Assembly: GCA_038380435.1 (NCBI GenBank)
Contig: JAWZYU010000019.1
Coordinates: 22,283,801-22,347,800 of the forward strand
DNA from: Ryuthela nishihirai
Taxonomy: Eukaryota > Arthropoda > Arachnida > Araneae > Heptathelidae
Length of the DNA: 64,000 bases
Direction: 5' to 3'
Of the stretch, positions 46,881-58,760 are shown in pieces; position 1 is the first letter of the stretch; each line of letters starts with the position of its first letter. The notes under the pieces were generated by a model, which worked only from the letters and a program-made list of their open reading frames with translations, did not search any database and was not told the DNA's origin. Both the position numbers and the translations under genes were made by a program.

Positions 46881-48055
46881 TTTTAAAAATAGAAAAAGTG
46901 AGAGGAAATTTCTTACGATGCTCCAAAATATCTGGTGGTAATTCTGTTTGGATATCGATTGTACAAAAAAAAATTGCTCTTAGTTTCGGTCTCTAAATTT
47001 CTTGTTTGTTTGAAAGACGTTCTTGTAAGTATGATATTTTGAAGCATGTGTGTAACTGATTTTCCTCCGGACTTCTCAGAAAGTTTTTGAGTTAGATTTA
47101 TGATTTTTTTCTAAAAGGAAATTTCACTTTGGCTGCTTCAGGACGCAATTTCACTTTTGAAAAATCTTCGTTTAAATTTTTAGGGCTGTTTTCCAATACA
47201 ATTTATTTCTAAATCATAACATTTTTTGGTTCACTTGTGTTGTCTCTTACTCAGTGAAGACTGAAAGCTTCACTAGCTCTCTTCGGTTGTTTGGGCATTT
47301 GGGTGTGTCTCAAAGATCTCTTGATGAGCTGTTATGGTTTGTTTCGCTTAACAAAAGCCTCGGTAACTCTCTTGAGCTCTTTTGGTGTTTTAATAACTTG
47401 AAAGCCTCAATAGTTCTTTTGACCTGTTTGAGCATTTTAGCAAGACAGAAAGTCTCAGTACCTCCCTTGAACTATTTTAGTCTTTAGGTGAACCTGAAAG
47501 TTTCAATAGCTTTCTTGAACTATTTGGAATATTTTGTGAATCTTGAAAGCCTCATTAGCTTTCATGAGCTGCTAGGGCATTTTGCTAAGCCTGAAAGCCT
47601 CAGCAGCTCTTTTGTGCTATTTGAACTGTTTCATGAGCCTGATATGCAGCGGTAATGACTACTTTGGGTGCAGTTTTCGTTTCAGATAAAATTCACTAAT
47701 GAAATTCGCTGACTGGGGTTATGAAGTTGAGAATGCTTAAAGTAAGACTACCTCTTCCGGTATTAAAAATCCTGTGTTTAAATTTCATATTTCCATTTGA
47801 AATCTTATGTTTTAAATACCTCCATTTCACCGTTTCTTAATATCTTCAAATAATAAATAAATAAACAGCACACTCACTATTACGAAAAATACGAATCTTC
47901 TTTTTTTACTGAAAATCCCGAAATTCCTCCAACGTTTCTGCACAAAAAAGTGCTTTTTGTGTTTTTTGGTCCACTCGATATGCAAACAGAATTACCATCA
48001 GATATTTTGGAACATCATAAAAAAAACTCCTCTCAGCTTGCAATTTTTAGAAAAA
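46880..48055. mobile_element. Foldback-like element with internal 48-bp array
   Basis: Left arm about 46880-46985 and right arm about 47945-48055 are inverted copies at roughly 80 percent: ccaaaatatctg(g/a)tggtaa, ttctgttt(g/c)atatcga, gagagga. The interior holds a tandem array and no transposase. A foldback or MITE-like element is the best guess; exact ends and target duplication not found. Confidence 0.65.
47263..47640 (+). repeat. About 48-bp tandem array, 8 copies
   Basis: Unit close to gaaagcctcaatagctcttt then tgagctatttgggcattttg, gtgagcct. Copies start near 47263, 47311, 47355, 47400, 47449, 47496, 47545 and 47592. It fills the centre of the inverted-repeat element. Confidence 0.8.
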
Positions 48056-48330
48056 TGTCACAGGTAATGTTCCAATAGACATGAAAACTCAACGCATCCC
48101 ACTCGAGGTGAAACATTTTTTTTAACGAAACTTTCCATAACCACCATGTTTATAGGAATATTACCTTTGATTTTTCTGTACCATTAAACTTCCATTGAGC
48201 AACGCTAAATAAGGCGTGATAACTATATTTATAGAAATAATTAGTTCATCCTCTGAGGTAGCTTGGCTTTCCCGACCATATCGCGTGCGACTGTGGTAGG
48301 AAAGCTTAGTCTCAATTTATCGAATAAACA

Positions 48331-48405
48331 GCAGTCCTTCGTAGCTCAGTGGTAGAGCACCAGACATGTTATGAAGTGGCCTTATTCCATTCGAGGCTAC
48401 ATTCG
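48331..48405 (+). repeat. tRNA-like sequence (SINE head or pseudogene)
   Basis: A-box-like tagctcagtggtagagc and a mutated B box (ccattcgaggc). The anticodon arm does not pair well and the B box is off consensus, so not a working tRNA gene. It partly resembles the tRNA-like arm at 53433 (both have catgtta in the loop region). Confidence 0.4.
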
Positions 48406-48587
48406 TTTTTTTCGACAAAACCTTTCATATGTTTGTTCGATATGTCAGTATAATTTGCTTCATTTTTATTAACTTGTTCATATTTAGAAATTTTGGAAAT
48501 ATATTGACCGACTATCCCTTGGCTAGTTACTTTCATGGATTTTCAGTTTATTAATTCATCTCTTTTTAAAAACTAAAATAAAAATAA

Positions 48588-48650
48588 ATTACCCTCAAGC
48601 AGCTGCTTGCCATGGAGATCTGACAAGAGCCTGTTAATACGTCATACTCT
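48588..48650 (-). repeat. SINE family A, 3' fragment
   Basis: accctcaagcagctgcttgc, atggagatctgacaagagcc: reverse complement of the SINE A body end. Confidence 0.65.
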
Positions 48651-49442
48651 CTTAAAAATTAAACACCCTCCTGTATTGAGATGGGTACGACTGTGCAATT
48701 ACATTCTTCATACTCTGGACAAATGTTTACTTTCCTTCATTTTAATGAATATACTTAAGACAATTTTCATTACAAATTAAAAAAATATTTAAAAGGAAAC
48801 TATAATAAGGACCCATCATTTCAAATTTTCGCTTCGGCTCCCAAGTACTGCTTCACGACTATGCGTTCTGACAGCACATCGACGGACTTCGATGAAATTT
48901 TTGACGAATTCAGTGTTACTGGAATTGCACTTCGTCTGTACAACTGACTATGAAATAAGTTGTTTTTTATACTTTTTCCGTTTCGAGAAAATCGATAGAG
49001 AAATTCGCTAGAGAAAATTGTTATAAAGCGCGTCTTTACTAAACAGATTCATTTACTTAGTGTACTTTTGAATACTCTGCTCAGAATTAGTTTTTACCTC
49101 TGAAAACTACCCGTCACCAAACCTCACCCGTGAACTCCATTCGAAAAGTGTTAAAAAGCGCACCTAAAAGTGCGAAATTTACCGTTCTTCTTCAGAAGGA
49201 GTCACATCCATCATGTGGAAGGAAGGAAAGTGCTTCAAGTCGAAGTGGGAATGAAAAAAAAAATGAAATCTCAATTTGGTGAAGAATATAGAAAAATTGT
49301 ACTTTTTAGCCTTCAGCTCCCCCTTGTACTCTTGAAAATGTAACAACCACATATTTAAATAATGGTTAAAAATAACACTTGAAGCTAAATTCGTTTTTTC
49401 CGATGTTTGGTAATTGTTAGTAAAGTGTCCTGTAGGCATGGA
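48651..49442. other. Intron DNA, nothing recognised
   Basis: AT-rich with no supportable feature. Confidence 0.35.
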
Positions 49443-49700
49443 GCGGTCTGTAAATGGTAGCTAGGTAGTCACTGGAAGGAGAACTATGCACCAATCCCCT
49501 GTGGTGATGTATAGAACAGGCCAGGCATATTGTCAGACCCCGCCTTTTCGTGGTGCAAGCCGTTAGTACCTTTCAAAAGATATACTCTCTTGTGGAAAGG
49601 AACGGAAGTGGAGGGCTGACAGATTAGTGTGGCCTGAACTATGGCCATTTTTTTGTCTACCCTGCTGAGGAGAGCATTTTTCAGTAGTGGCTCCGTTAAC
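49443..49700 (+). mobile_element. RTE-like LINE, 5' leader fragment
   Basis: Matches the reverse complement of 27170-27416: cggtctgtaaatggtagcta, ggtagtcactggaaggag, ccccgccttttcgtggtgca, agattagtgtggcct and ctaccctgctgaggag. It fixes the family's 5' end. The coding part is absent; it may once have joined the 3' copy at 51628. Confidence 0.82.
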
Positions 49701-50711
49701 GATTTCCTTTTCACCTTAATGCTTTTTCAAACAAGAATTTAAATTTTTTTTAAAAGCGAACCATTCCTTTTCAGAAAAACTCGTCGGTTTTTAATTACAT
49801 TACTACAGTTTGACCCTTTCGATAACAAGCTGTTTAGAAACCGAATGCTTGAGATTCCATTTCTGCCGACAGGGAGTGCCAAGAGAGAGTGCTAGAAATT
49901 GGAAGTAATGCTTTCTCTCTTTGAACGATTAGCAAAGATATTGGGTATAGAAATCAGAACTAGACAGACAAAGGCGACTCCAACCAAAGCGTCTTTCGGG
50001 GAAGTGGTATAAAAGTTCACGGACAATGCCAACATTGCTCGTCCCCGTCCACCGCAGCTGTTTGGGTCTGTTCTTAATCACTACCGGAGGCAGAACTGGG
50101 AAAACGGGATGGTAAATAAAAAAAAAAGGATATGAACTCACTTCCATTGCAAAGCAGCTTGTACTTATGGTTTTAAAATTTTCGTTTCCAAAATATATAT
50201 TTTTTTATATTCTGCTGAATTAAAAATTCTAAACATTTCTGGGAATAACGGAAAGCAGTTTAATGGGGGCGATGGGGCACGTGTTTCCCCAAATTTAAGT
50301 AATGAGTTTGAAGAAGGGGGGGGATTTTTTAATGTAAAATCATGGAAAACAGATTTTTATAAAATAGATTTATCAATTAATCACCTTACATTAGGCTACT
50401 AGAGTAACCATAATAGAAAAACTAATACACGTTCTTTTAATTTTATTGTCCCACAAAAGTTGGCACGTCTTTTTTTTTAAACATAATTTTCGCTTAGGAC
50501 ACCTTTCTTAATTTTAAGACAGGAAATATATACCGTGAATTTTAAATATTAAGTTGTCCTTCTTAGCCATTTCAAAAACTGGTGATCTGTTTTCGTCATC
50601 TCCTAAACATCTGCGAGTTCTAAACAGGCATGCAATTAAGAGTATACACACACATACACAATAAGAGAATACGCATACTCCTAAACTCTACGACGGAAAT
50701 TATTTAAATAA
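49701..50711. other. Intron DNA, nothing firm
   Basis: Contains a tataaaa at 50009-50015 in a locally GC-richer patch and a 72-codon minus frame without family features. No call. Confidence 0.35.
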
Positions 50712-50913
50712 TAAATAAATAAATACCCCCTCAAGCAGCTGTTTGCCACAGAGGTCTGACAGGAGCTGTCAGTTTACATGACATAGTAGAAAGTCTGAGA
50801 GGATGGCAGGACCTCAGCAGAAAAACGACACGAGTATCTATGCCTTACCCGGGGTTCGAACCCAGATCCCTTAGATCAGTAGCCAAGTGCGCTAACCACT
50901 CGGCCATGGGACG
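50712..50913 (-). repeat. SINE family A, complete copy
   Basis: On the minus strand: head catggccgagtggttagcgc, B box gggttcgaaccccggg, then ttctgctgaggtcctgccat, actgacagctcctgtcagac, ggcaaacagctgcttgaggg and a ttta tail. Confidence 0.82.
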
Positions 50914-51311
50914 GCTTATAAAATTATTTGGAAGATTTAAAAAAGAATTTTGGTTTATATTAATTTAAATTTTTTTATTTGTATCTAATTATAAACTTTA
51001 ACAAAAGAAAGTAAATATATTTTTTTACTGTAGATAAGTTTATTTGAATATTAAATAAAAGGTATTTTATACTAAAATAATAATTTATTAATAAAAGGTA
51101 CTTTTATAACCACTGTCATTTTCACCGAATTCAGCATTTTTGTTAGTATTGACCCGCAGCATGTCAATATTTTCGCCTGTAAAAAAGAAGGTTAAAATAA
51201 TGGATAGCTAATGATAAAGAAGTTAGTTCAAGAATAAGGCCCATAGAAGATTCAAAATGATTAACAAAAACTGCGTCGTTGATAACGGCCATTTGTCAAA
51301 TTTATTGAGCT

Positions 51312-51500
51312 TGATATCGTCCTTGTGATCAAGTGGTTTACACGCTTCGCTGCAAGTTTATGAGAACTGGATTCGAGACCCTACAGGTATATTGCTACTT
51401 TATTTCTGCTGAGATCTCGCCTTCATAATAGGTCATCTGACGTCTTAAATCGACAGGCTCTTATCAGACCAGTGATAAACAGCTGTTTGAGAGGTGTAAA
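51312..51500 (+). repeat. SINE family A, diverged head
   Basis: tgatcaagtggtttacacgc and a B-box-like ggattcgagacc, then ttctgctgagatctcgcctt, cgacaggctcttatcagacc and aaacagctgtttgagagg. Confidence 0.7.
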
Positions 51501-51627
51501 AAATTATCAACTAAGAATTTAATTCTCTAATACTTTTTCATCCTTTGCATCTCTTGGAATTTAACCTCAGTATCATCATTTATATATTTGTATACATACT
51601 AGATACGTCGAACTGTTTCAAATCCCC

Positions 51628-53370
51628 AAATAATGTTTTGTGTGGTAGAAAACAGACAGGTATACAGGGATTGAAGGGTAAACAAGGTAAGGTTTATAGA
51701 AGGTTGGGATTCTGTCATGGCTAGTTGAGATGAGCATTTCAGTGATGTTCTGAACAATGTGGTTAGTTCTACTCCCATTGTTTGTAATGATGATAGATGC
51801 ATTGATGGCTTTAATGTAGGCCCTATAACACAATCTGAAGTTATTTTGGCTGTTTCTACACTTAAACTACATAAATCCTCAAGGGTAGATGAAATTACTA
51901 CGGAAATGCTTAGAGCTGGGAATGTTTCGGTTACCACTTGGATGCCTGAAATTCTGAATATCTTTTATGATAAAGGCATGGTTCCTAAGGATTTTACCAG
52001 AGTTATTGTTATCCCTATTTTAAAAAAAGATCACCGCAGTTCTTGTGATAACTATAGAAGTATCAGCCTACTTTCTGTTCCAGGTAAAGTTTTTTCCATG
52101 GTTGTGCTTAATGGAATTAAAAATCTGGTTGACAGTCAGTTGCGTGATGAGCAATGTGGATTCAGAAGTGGTAGGGGTGGTGTAGATCAAATATTTTCAC
52201 TCAGGCAGATTCTTGAAAAATGTTTAGAGTTTCAAAACGTCTTTCGACTCTGTTGATCATCATAATTTGTGGTTGATTGTGATTTCGTACGGCATACCAG
52301 ACAAGTTAGTTAGCATAATGAAAGCTCTCTATAATAACAATGAGTCGTGTGTGAGAGTTGGTAAGGCTTGTAGCAATTGGTTTAGCATTGCTTCTAGTAT
52401 TCGACAAGGATGGATTTTGTGTCCTTTTCTCTTATTTTGGTTATTCATTATGTTATGCGAAATTCACTGCAAGAGAAAGATTTTGGCCTTAAATGGTCTA
52501 GTGATTTAAAATTTCTGATTTAGATTATGCAGATGATTTAGCCCTTTTGGCAAATAATGTTGATGAGATTACCTCTTTCATTCGAACTGTTGATGAGACT
52601 GGTAGTAGAGTAGATTGGGTTATAAACAGAGAGATAACTAGAGTGATTAAAATTGGTCAGGCAGGCTGTGATACAGTCAATCTGAATGGTTGCAGTCTTG
52701 AGCAGATATCACATTTTAATTACTTTGGGAGCTATGTAACAGATACTGGTGATGTGCGTCATGAGATTAAGACAAATAGGGATTGCTGCCGGGACTTTTA
52801 AGAATCTATGGAGAGTGTGGAGAATAGGCGTTTAAGAATCTATGGAGAGTGTGGAGAAATAGGCGTTTAGGTATACACCTAACGGCTAAAATTAGAATAT
52901 ATAATAGTTTGGTTTTTTTCTAGGGTTAGTTATGGTAGTGAAATTTGGACGCTTTGAAAGCATGATAATAGGAAATTAGATGCTTTTGATTCTAGGTGAT
53001 TATGCAGTACTTGGACATTAGGTGGTACAATTTGTAAGTAATGATGATGTTAGGCAATGGAGTCGGCAGCCTCCTTTAAGCAGCATATTGTGCAGAGAGA
53101 GACTCCGTTGGTTTGGCCATGTTGTCCATATGCATAACTATAGATTAGCTATCGGGTTATGAACAATGTGCCTAAAGGCATCAGAAAGAGGGAAAGACCT
53201 AGGATGCGGTGAGATGACAATGTGAAACAAGACCTTGTTAGAATTGGCCAGATTTGGCTACATCAGCTGCATCTGTGCAATGGCTAGATGCAGCAGATGT
53301 AACTTAGGAAGATATGGTTGGAGAACTAAATTGCGCAGTCTGGTTGAACCTCCATAGCCCATGGCTGCTT
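51628..53370 (+). mobile_element. RTE-like LINE, 5'-truncated, decayed copy
   Basis: Plus-strand counterpart of the minus copies, beginning in the linker between endonuclease and RT (aatgttttgtgtggtagaaa). It ends at gcccatggctgctt, without the (atg)n tail. Frames 51759-52256, 52267-52509 and 52547-52801 carry RT pieces. A deletion near 52235 removes the stretch with the first catalytic Asp (the VDFKKAF motif), and LDYADDLALLAN survives out of frame near 52520. Dead. Confidence 0.85.
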
Positions 53371-53394
53371 TTGGTTGATAAGACATGGAACTCA

Positions 53395-53622
53395 TGAAAT
53401 AATAAGCTGAAAGAAAAAATGGTTTTGCCGTGAGTGGTACTCGATTCTACGTCTATTAGTAACATGCCAGGTATGCTAACCACTACACTATCAACGGCTA
53501 ACGCTCTTTTTCTTCAGGTGGTGTATTAATTAGCATCTGACATTTTACTAAGAAACGTGGGTCCGAGTCCCCCTCAGAGCAAAACCAATTTTTTGTTTCA
53601 GCTTATTATTTCTCTGGTAACT
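53395..53622. mobile_element. Foldback element X1 with outward-facing tRNA-like arms
   Basis: Outer ends gaaataataagctgaaa are inverted repeats (53395 and 53622), followed inward by (a)aaaaat(t)ggttttgc on both sides. Each arm continues about 75 bp as a degenerate tRNA-like unit: left arm on the minus strand (agtgtagtggttagcat, B box agaatcgagtacc), right arm on the plus strand (ggtccgagtccccc). A boxes face the centre and B boxes the ends. Total 228 bp. Arms have diverged from each other. Confidence 0.65.
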
Positions 53623-53686
53623 GTCTGTGTAATTTTTGGTATTAAAGTTTTTGTAATAAAAAGGCAAGATAAACGTTTCAACTTAC

Positions 53687-53803
53687 TTTGCTTACACTAA
53701 ACCGTCTAACTATATAATCCACAAATAGTTCGGTGTTCTTGCATGTTACTAAGATACAGCCATACTTTTCAGTTTTGTCAGGCCAATACTTTTCACACAT
53801 TAC
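53687..53803 (-). CDS. PTP exon c: D1 (CEKYWP segment)
   Basis: A 117-bp, phase 0-0 exon of 39 codons, acceptor ctcgtag, donor gtaagt. It begins VMCEKYWPDKTEKYGCI, matching the family pattern (K/R)C..YWP.....YG.I, and ends IVRRFSVSK, the strand before the WPD loop. The 5.8-kb intron before it carries SINE, Tc1 and pogo-like debris. The 19.5-kb intron after it is the largest here and holds the nested transposon stack. Confidence 0.88.
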
Positions 53804-54671
53804 CTACGAGAGAAAGAGTACACAGTAAGGAATTTAAAAGGCATCTAAAATATTAAATGCTGGAAGAATTACCAGACTTTGCTCTGGACTTTAACCTTTA
53901 TTAAATGGCTCAAAGTAACAATCTTTCAGATATTCCGAACGGTCAGTGGACACTCGTTTGTGTCCGGGGTGACATCACTACTGGCGGAAGTTTTCGGCTC
54001 TTTGTAATTCGCCAGATACTTGACCGATTAGTTCCAAATTTGGTATGGTGTTTCCATTTGCATCTTGCTGCGTAGGGTTTAGAGATCGGGTTCCTAACTG
54101 CGATGGGTCAGGATTAAACCCGCCGCAAGTGTCGGAAATCTCTGGGCAATGCAGTAGCCTACCTTATCAATGGAGAATTGAAAGTATGTTATGATGCGAA
54201 AAGTTATTAATGGGCAGATATTTCACACCCTACTTTTAGGAGAGTGCCTATTTCATGGAGTCGTAATCCTTAGAGTGTACTAAGTTACAATGAGATATAG
54301 CTGTAGACGAAATTTGGTGGTCCTAGTCGACTCTCGCCATTTAGGTGTTGAAACAAAACAGACAGAGACAAACTCTCTAAAATATATCATAAATATTTCT
54401 ATTGCAATTCACTCATGCATTTTATTATCGTTACTGAAAGTCGGATTTTTAAGCACTAAAATGCATAAAATAGGAATGAAAAATATATTAAGAAGAGGAA
54501 AACATGTCAATAGAAGAAGAAAACATCAAGTTAGCATAAAAATTATTTACTTTAAAACTATCTCCTTCACTGTCATTCAGTCCATAAACGAAGTTTCGCA
54601 ACATGTTATTAGAAGTTGTTCTTTTGTCTGCTAAGATGGATATTAGGATTAACATTCCGAGACCTTTTAAC
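53804..54671. other. Intron DNA, nothing recognised
   Basis: Mixed composition between exon c and the hairpin at 54672; no supportable feature. Confidence 0.35.
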
Positions 54672-54716
54672 ATCAATTGGAGTATTGGTCATAACTTACC
54701 CAATACTCCAATTGAT
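54672..54716. repeat. Perfect 17-bp hairpin
   Basis: Arms 54672-54688 (atcaattggagtattgg) and 54700-54716 are exact reverse complements with an 11-base loop. No T-run, and no adjacent mobile element recognised. Confidence 0.9.
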
Positions 54717-54904
54717 TATTTAGAAGTAGGACCGATATTCCAGTTGAAGTACGGGTCCTACTTGTTTTCTGACACAGATGCTAGAGAATATCCCTTGAGC
54801 AAAGGGAGACTTAAGTATCCTTTTTAATATCTTGATTTGATATCTTGAAACTTTAGACCCTGGTTGAAATTCTATATCACAGCCAAATTATTTTTAACTC
54901 TTTT

Positions 54905-55332
54905 TTCCTCATTGATTGGTTAGTTGGTTGTTTTACTTCTGAGCGACATTTTCCCACACAGTCGATTAAATGGCCAGGTCACAAGGACCTCAAGAGCTGA
55001 GAAGTTTATAAGAAGCGACCAACAGGATAACTATTAGGTAACAGATGATAGCCTCCCATTTCTCCTTCAAGGCTTCATCCAGAAACTTGCACAGAGTATG
55101 GCCTTGTTTAACTGGCACAGAGTATGGCCTTGTTTAACTTACACAGTGTATGCCCCCCCTTAACGACATATCCGACAAAAGGCGGCCTTTCCAAGCCCGT
55201 CGGTGTCCCATTTCTTACTGAGGGCAAGTGAAGGTTAGCGGAAATAAATAATCTCAAACACAGGTGGGCTCGAATCTGAGAACTGCAGATTACTTGCCTG
55301 GCACACTGCCGACTGAGCCAACCACCGCCTTT
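54905..55332 (-). repeat. SINE family B with tRNA-like head
   Basis: On the minus strand the head is ggttggctcagtcggcagtg with B box agattcgagccc (about 55255-55325). It is followed by a long body whose plus-strand phrases include aaatggccaggtcacaagga and gcggcctttccaagcccgtc. A 26-bp direct duplication (cacagagtatggccttgttt) stands at 55092-55140. Confidence 0.75.
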
Positions 55333-56634
55333 AGAGGGAATTTGGAACCTGAAGAAGCATTCAAAACAGTAGTGACTTTCTTAATTATTACAACTGATTC
55401 AAATGTACAAGAGTTTTGAGTACTTTGATGCTTTTTAAAATTGGCGAAAAGTAATTGTGAATCAGAGTTATAATGTAATGTAACCTTCAAACGCGTTTCT
55501 CTTTCATCCATACAAATGGTATCGCTTTCATCGAAATGTGTTTGAAATCCATTTCGCTTGAGGGAAATGAACTTGATAAAATGAAATATCAGACAACAAG
55601 GTACCCATCTAGAATGGGTAGATTCAGTGGGAAAAAGACTTCTGCTAAGTTGTGTGTGTATCATTCATATATTTCCTGGTGCTTTCATGGTTTAGTAATT
55701 GAGATCAAACTATTGAAGAAGAGTAATTTTTTTTGCTAGGAATAGGTGCAAGTCATGTGCATAATACACAATACGAAGATGGAATTGGAAACTTTGGAAG
55801 CTTTTGCTGATTTCCCCTTGTAAAACAGGTGCAGTTGTGACCGTAATAAGCACGTTGGAACGGTCAACATCTGTAGATCATATAATTTGCTGCTAATCTT
55901 AAAATCATGTAATGTGTGTGTATATGGTTTGCCTTACGAATACTTTACATGAACCATCGTTAATTCTGATAAGGTTCCCTATGAAAATATTTTAAGACAT
56001 TCAGGAAATAGCTCTCGTAATAATCTTTGCCGAAATATGCAGCTGTATACAATAACCATATGAATATAACATATTTTTTTAAAACGATATTCTAACTCTA
56101 TGAATATGCAGGTACGAAAATTGCTCACAATATTCATTCTTCACTCTATTCGTTACAGAGAGATAAACTAAGTCGAAAGCAAGGTGAAATACCTTGTGAT
56201 CGTCTAATGCTATGCAATTATAGTGACAGGTGTACAGAGAATGCCGATACTAGACAGCAGGTCTGATACAATGGCAGTGACCTGGTGACATTAGTTTAAT
56301 AGTAATAAAGAAATATAACTCACTATCTACGAAACAGTAAGAATACTGATTGAAAGTATTAAAAAATAACCATAATCAATCTGATTTGTATATAACGTTC
56401 TTCCTTATAAGTATATGTCATGCAAATACCAAAGAGGATGTACATGTGTGCACTGGAAGCAAAATTTATTATATACCGCACCCATTCACAAACCTGCCCT
56501 ACTCTGCTACGATGATGAGGCCAACTGAAACCACTTGCAGACTATAAATTGGCCAGATACCTATCTGCTGTACAGCGCATTCGACTGTTATGATGGGTAA
56601 ACATGACGACTTGAGCGAGGTCGATCATAGGCAG
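55333..56634. other. Intron DNA, nothing recognised
   Basis: AT-rich; small overlapping open frames near 55290-55740 on both strands have no family features. Confidence 0.35.
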
Positions 56635-56935
56635 ATATTGTTGAATTGTTTTACCTCTGAGCGGCACTTTTTTTTGCACACCATGGGCTAAATAGCCAGG
56701 TCACATGGACCCCGAAGACTCAGAGAAGGTTGGGGGAGGGGACCCACCGGTACAGCTGTTGGAAGACAGATAGTAGCCTTCCGTCAAGGCTATCCAGTTT
56801 GTTCTTTAACGTGCACAATGTATGATTCTCCCGCACACGGAGCCACGGCTTAACGTCCCATCCGACGGACGGTGACCTTTCCAAGCCCATCAGTGTCCCC
56901 TACTGACTGTGGGCAGGGCGGGGAACATAGGCAGA
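56635..56935 (-). repeat. SINE family B, body copy
   Basis: taaatagccaggtcacatgg, gaagactcagagaaggttgg, acggcttaacgtcccatccg, acggacggtgacctttccaa and cccatcagtgtccc. Head truncated. Confidence 0.75.
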
Positions 56936-56959
56936 TAGTCAGTATAAGGAAGATGGGGT

Positions 56960-57930
56960 GTCCATATCAGTGACTACAGAGCGTCTGGGATTTCAGCATG
57001 CGGCTCTCACATATGTGTACCAGGACTACATTAAAACCGGCAAAACCAGCAGCCAACGGAAAAAATATGGCCGTAACTGGGCTGTTGATATTTGAGATGA
57101 GCTCTACCTGTCCCATATCGTAAAGTCAGAATGGAGGGACATAGTGTACGATATTAAGTCGGCATTCAACGATGGGGCAGCTACAAAGGTTTGTGAAAAG
57201 ACAATTTGATGTGCGATGGCACGACTCGGCTATGGTAGCCGATGCCCATATAGTACTCTTGTTAACAGCAAGTCACCAGGCTATGAGACTACAGTAGGTG
57301 AAGAAACATCACAATGGACCATGGAACACTGGAAAGGGTAGCTTGATCTGACGAATCGAGATTTCAACTACAACTCGCCAACGGGAGGTTGGGTGTGTGA
57401 CGTAAACCACACTAAGCTACGTACCCCAACTGTCAAATCAGGGTGTTACAGTCTGGTGGAGGAGATGTAATGCTCTGGGGCTTATTTACATAGGCCACCT
57501 TGGGCCCCTTGTACCTATTGAGACCACCAGAACTCACAAGGTATGCTGACATACTTGCCCTACTTATACCTGTTCATGGATATCCATTTCCCACAGCAGG
57601 ATGACTTCTTTCAACAAGACAATGCCCCATCTCATCACATCATTTGGCCGAAGGACTGGTTGGAGGAGCATTTCGGTGAGTTCACAACCCTCGACTCTCC
57701 GGATTTTTAACCCTATTGAGCATGTGTGGGACGAAGTGGAGAGATGCATTTACGCCTGAAATCCACTACAGGCAACTCTCGGTGCTTTACGGATGGCTCT
57801 CCTGCAATCATTGGCTGTAATAAAACCTGAAAGTTTCCAACACAAGGTAGAGTCCATGCCATGACGTATTGCTGCTATTGTGAGGGCGGAAGGTGGACTC
57901 ACAGGTTATTTCGTTGGATGTGTATAATAA
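56960..57930 (+). pseudogene. Tc1-like transposase relic
   Basis: Degenerate plus-strand frames read DLTNRDFNY (remnant of the SDES.F region), FFQQDNAPSHHI at about 57610 (second Asp region, FQQDNA..H) and, after stops, ACVGRSGE where HVWDE.GR normally stands. A GGDVMLWG-like stretch near 57460 also fits. Terminal repeats not identified. Confidence 0.65.
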
Positions 57931-58309
57931 ATTGTCCTTTCAGCGTATGTATTATTGGACGCTACCATTTCTTGATGGTCTTATATGGACAGTCTTGTCA
58001 GTATTGTTCCTCTCCGTGATTTCGCTGTATCTCCTTCTTTTAAAAATTTCTGATGGACATTAATCTCATGGTGTTGTCGCTAGCCTGTGAAGCGAAGGTC
58101 AAAATTTAAGTAATTCGGACGACCGCACTGCACGATGGCTCAGCGACAACTAGGAAGTTGGAACCTAGCTGCTGACTGACAACCTTCCGCTGACATCTTC
58201 GGGAAAATTTAAGAAAGCGCCGGCATCAAAATTGGCGGAATGGGTATCAACAGCTTGGAAGCTAATCCCAGAAAGAATAGTGTAGCACTCAGTTAAAAAA
58301 TGTTGCATC

Positions 58310-58760
58310 ACCAACACTCTCGATGGCTATATTATGGGATAATGAAGATAATCGATCAACACTCTCATATATCTGGCTAAATGATGGCTATATTATGGGA
58401 TAAGGAAGAAAATCGATCAACACTCTTATGGGATAATGAAGTTTATGGATGTGGGATAATGAAGATAAAGACGGCTCAGAAGAATCAGATTCTGAATGTG
58501 AAGTAGATTGTCATTCAGATGCAGATATGACAGCTCGGAAGAATCAGACTGATATTGATTCAGAAGGAAGTGATGAATAAACATACCTACTTATAAAGAG
58601 GTAGTATTGTTGTTAGTGAATTGAATTCTATTATAATAAAAATATTTGTTAGATATATTTTAGAGTTATATTTATTTATTTTTTTCCTAGAATGAAAGCT
58701 TTCTTTTCTATAAGTAGTACTGAAATTAAGGTGCGTCTTACAATCGAAGAAATACGGTAT
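58310..58760 (+). pseudogene. Pogo-like transposase tail and terminal repeat fragment
   Basis: An acidic stretch around 58455-58580 (NEDKDGSEESDSECEVD) resembles the C-terminus of pogo/jerky-type transposases. It is followed at 58729-58757 by ttaaggtgcgtcttacaatc and aaatacggt, resembling a terminal repeat. The start (58300-58450) contains three diverged copies of a tattatgggataatgaaga unit. Class uncertain. Confidence 0.35.

Noticed and set aside
48331..48405. Functional tRNA gene
   Set aside because: B box off consensus and anticodon stem does not pair.
49929..50147. Minus-strand ORF near a TATA-like sequence
   Set aside because: Short and without family features; the TATA-like string is on the opposite strand and expected by chance here.
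54290..54634. 114-codon ORF
   Set aside because: Low-complexity Ile/Lys-rich translation of AT-rich intron DNA; no recognisable domain.
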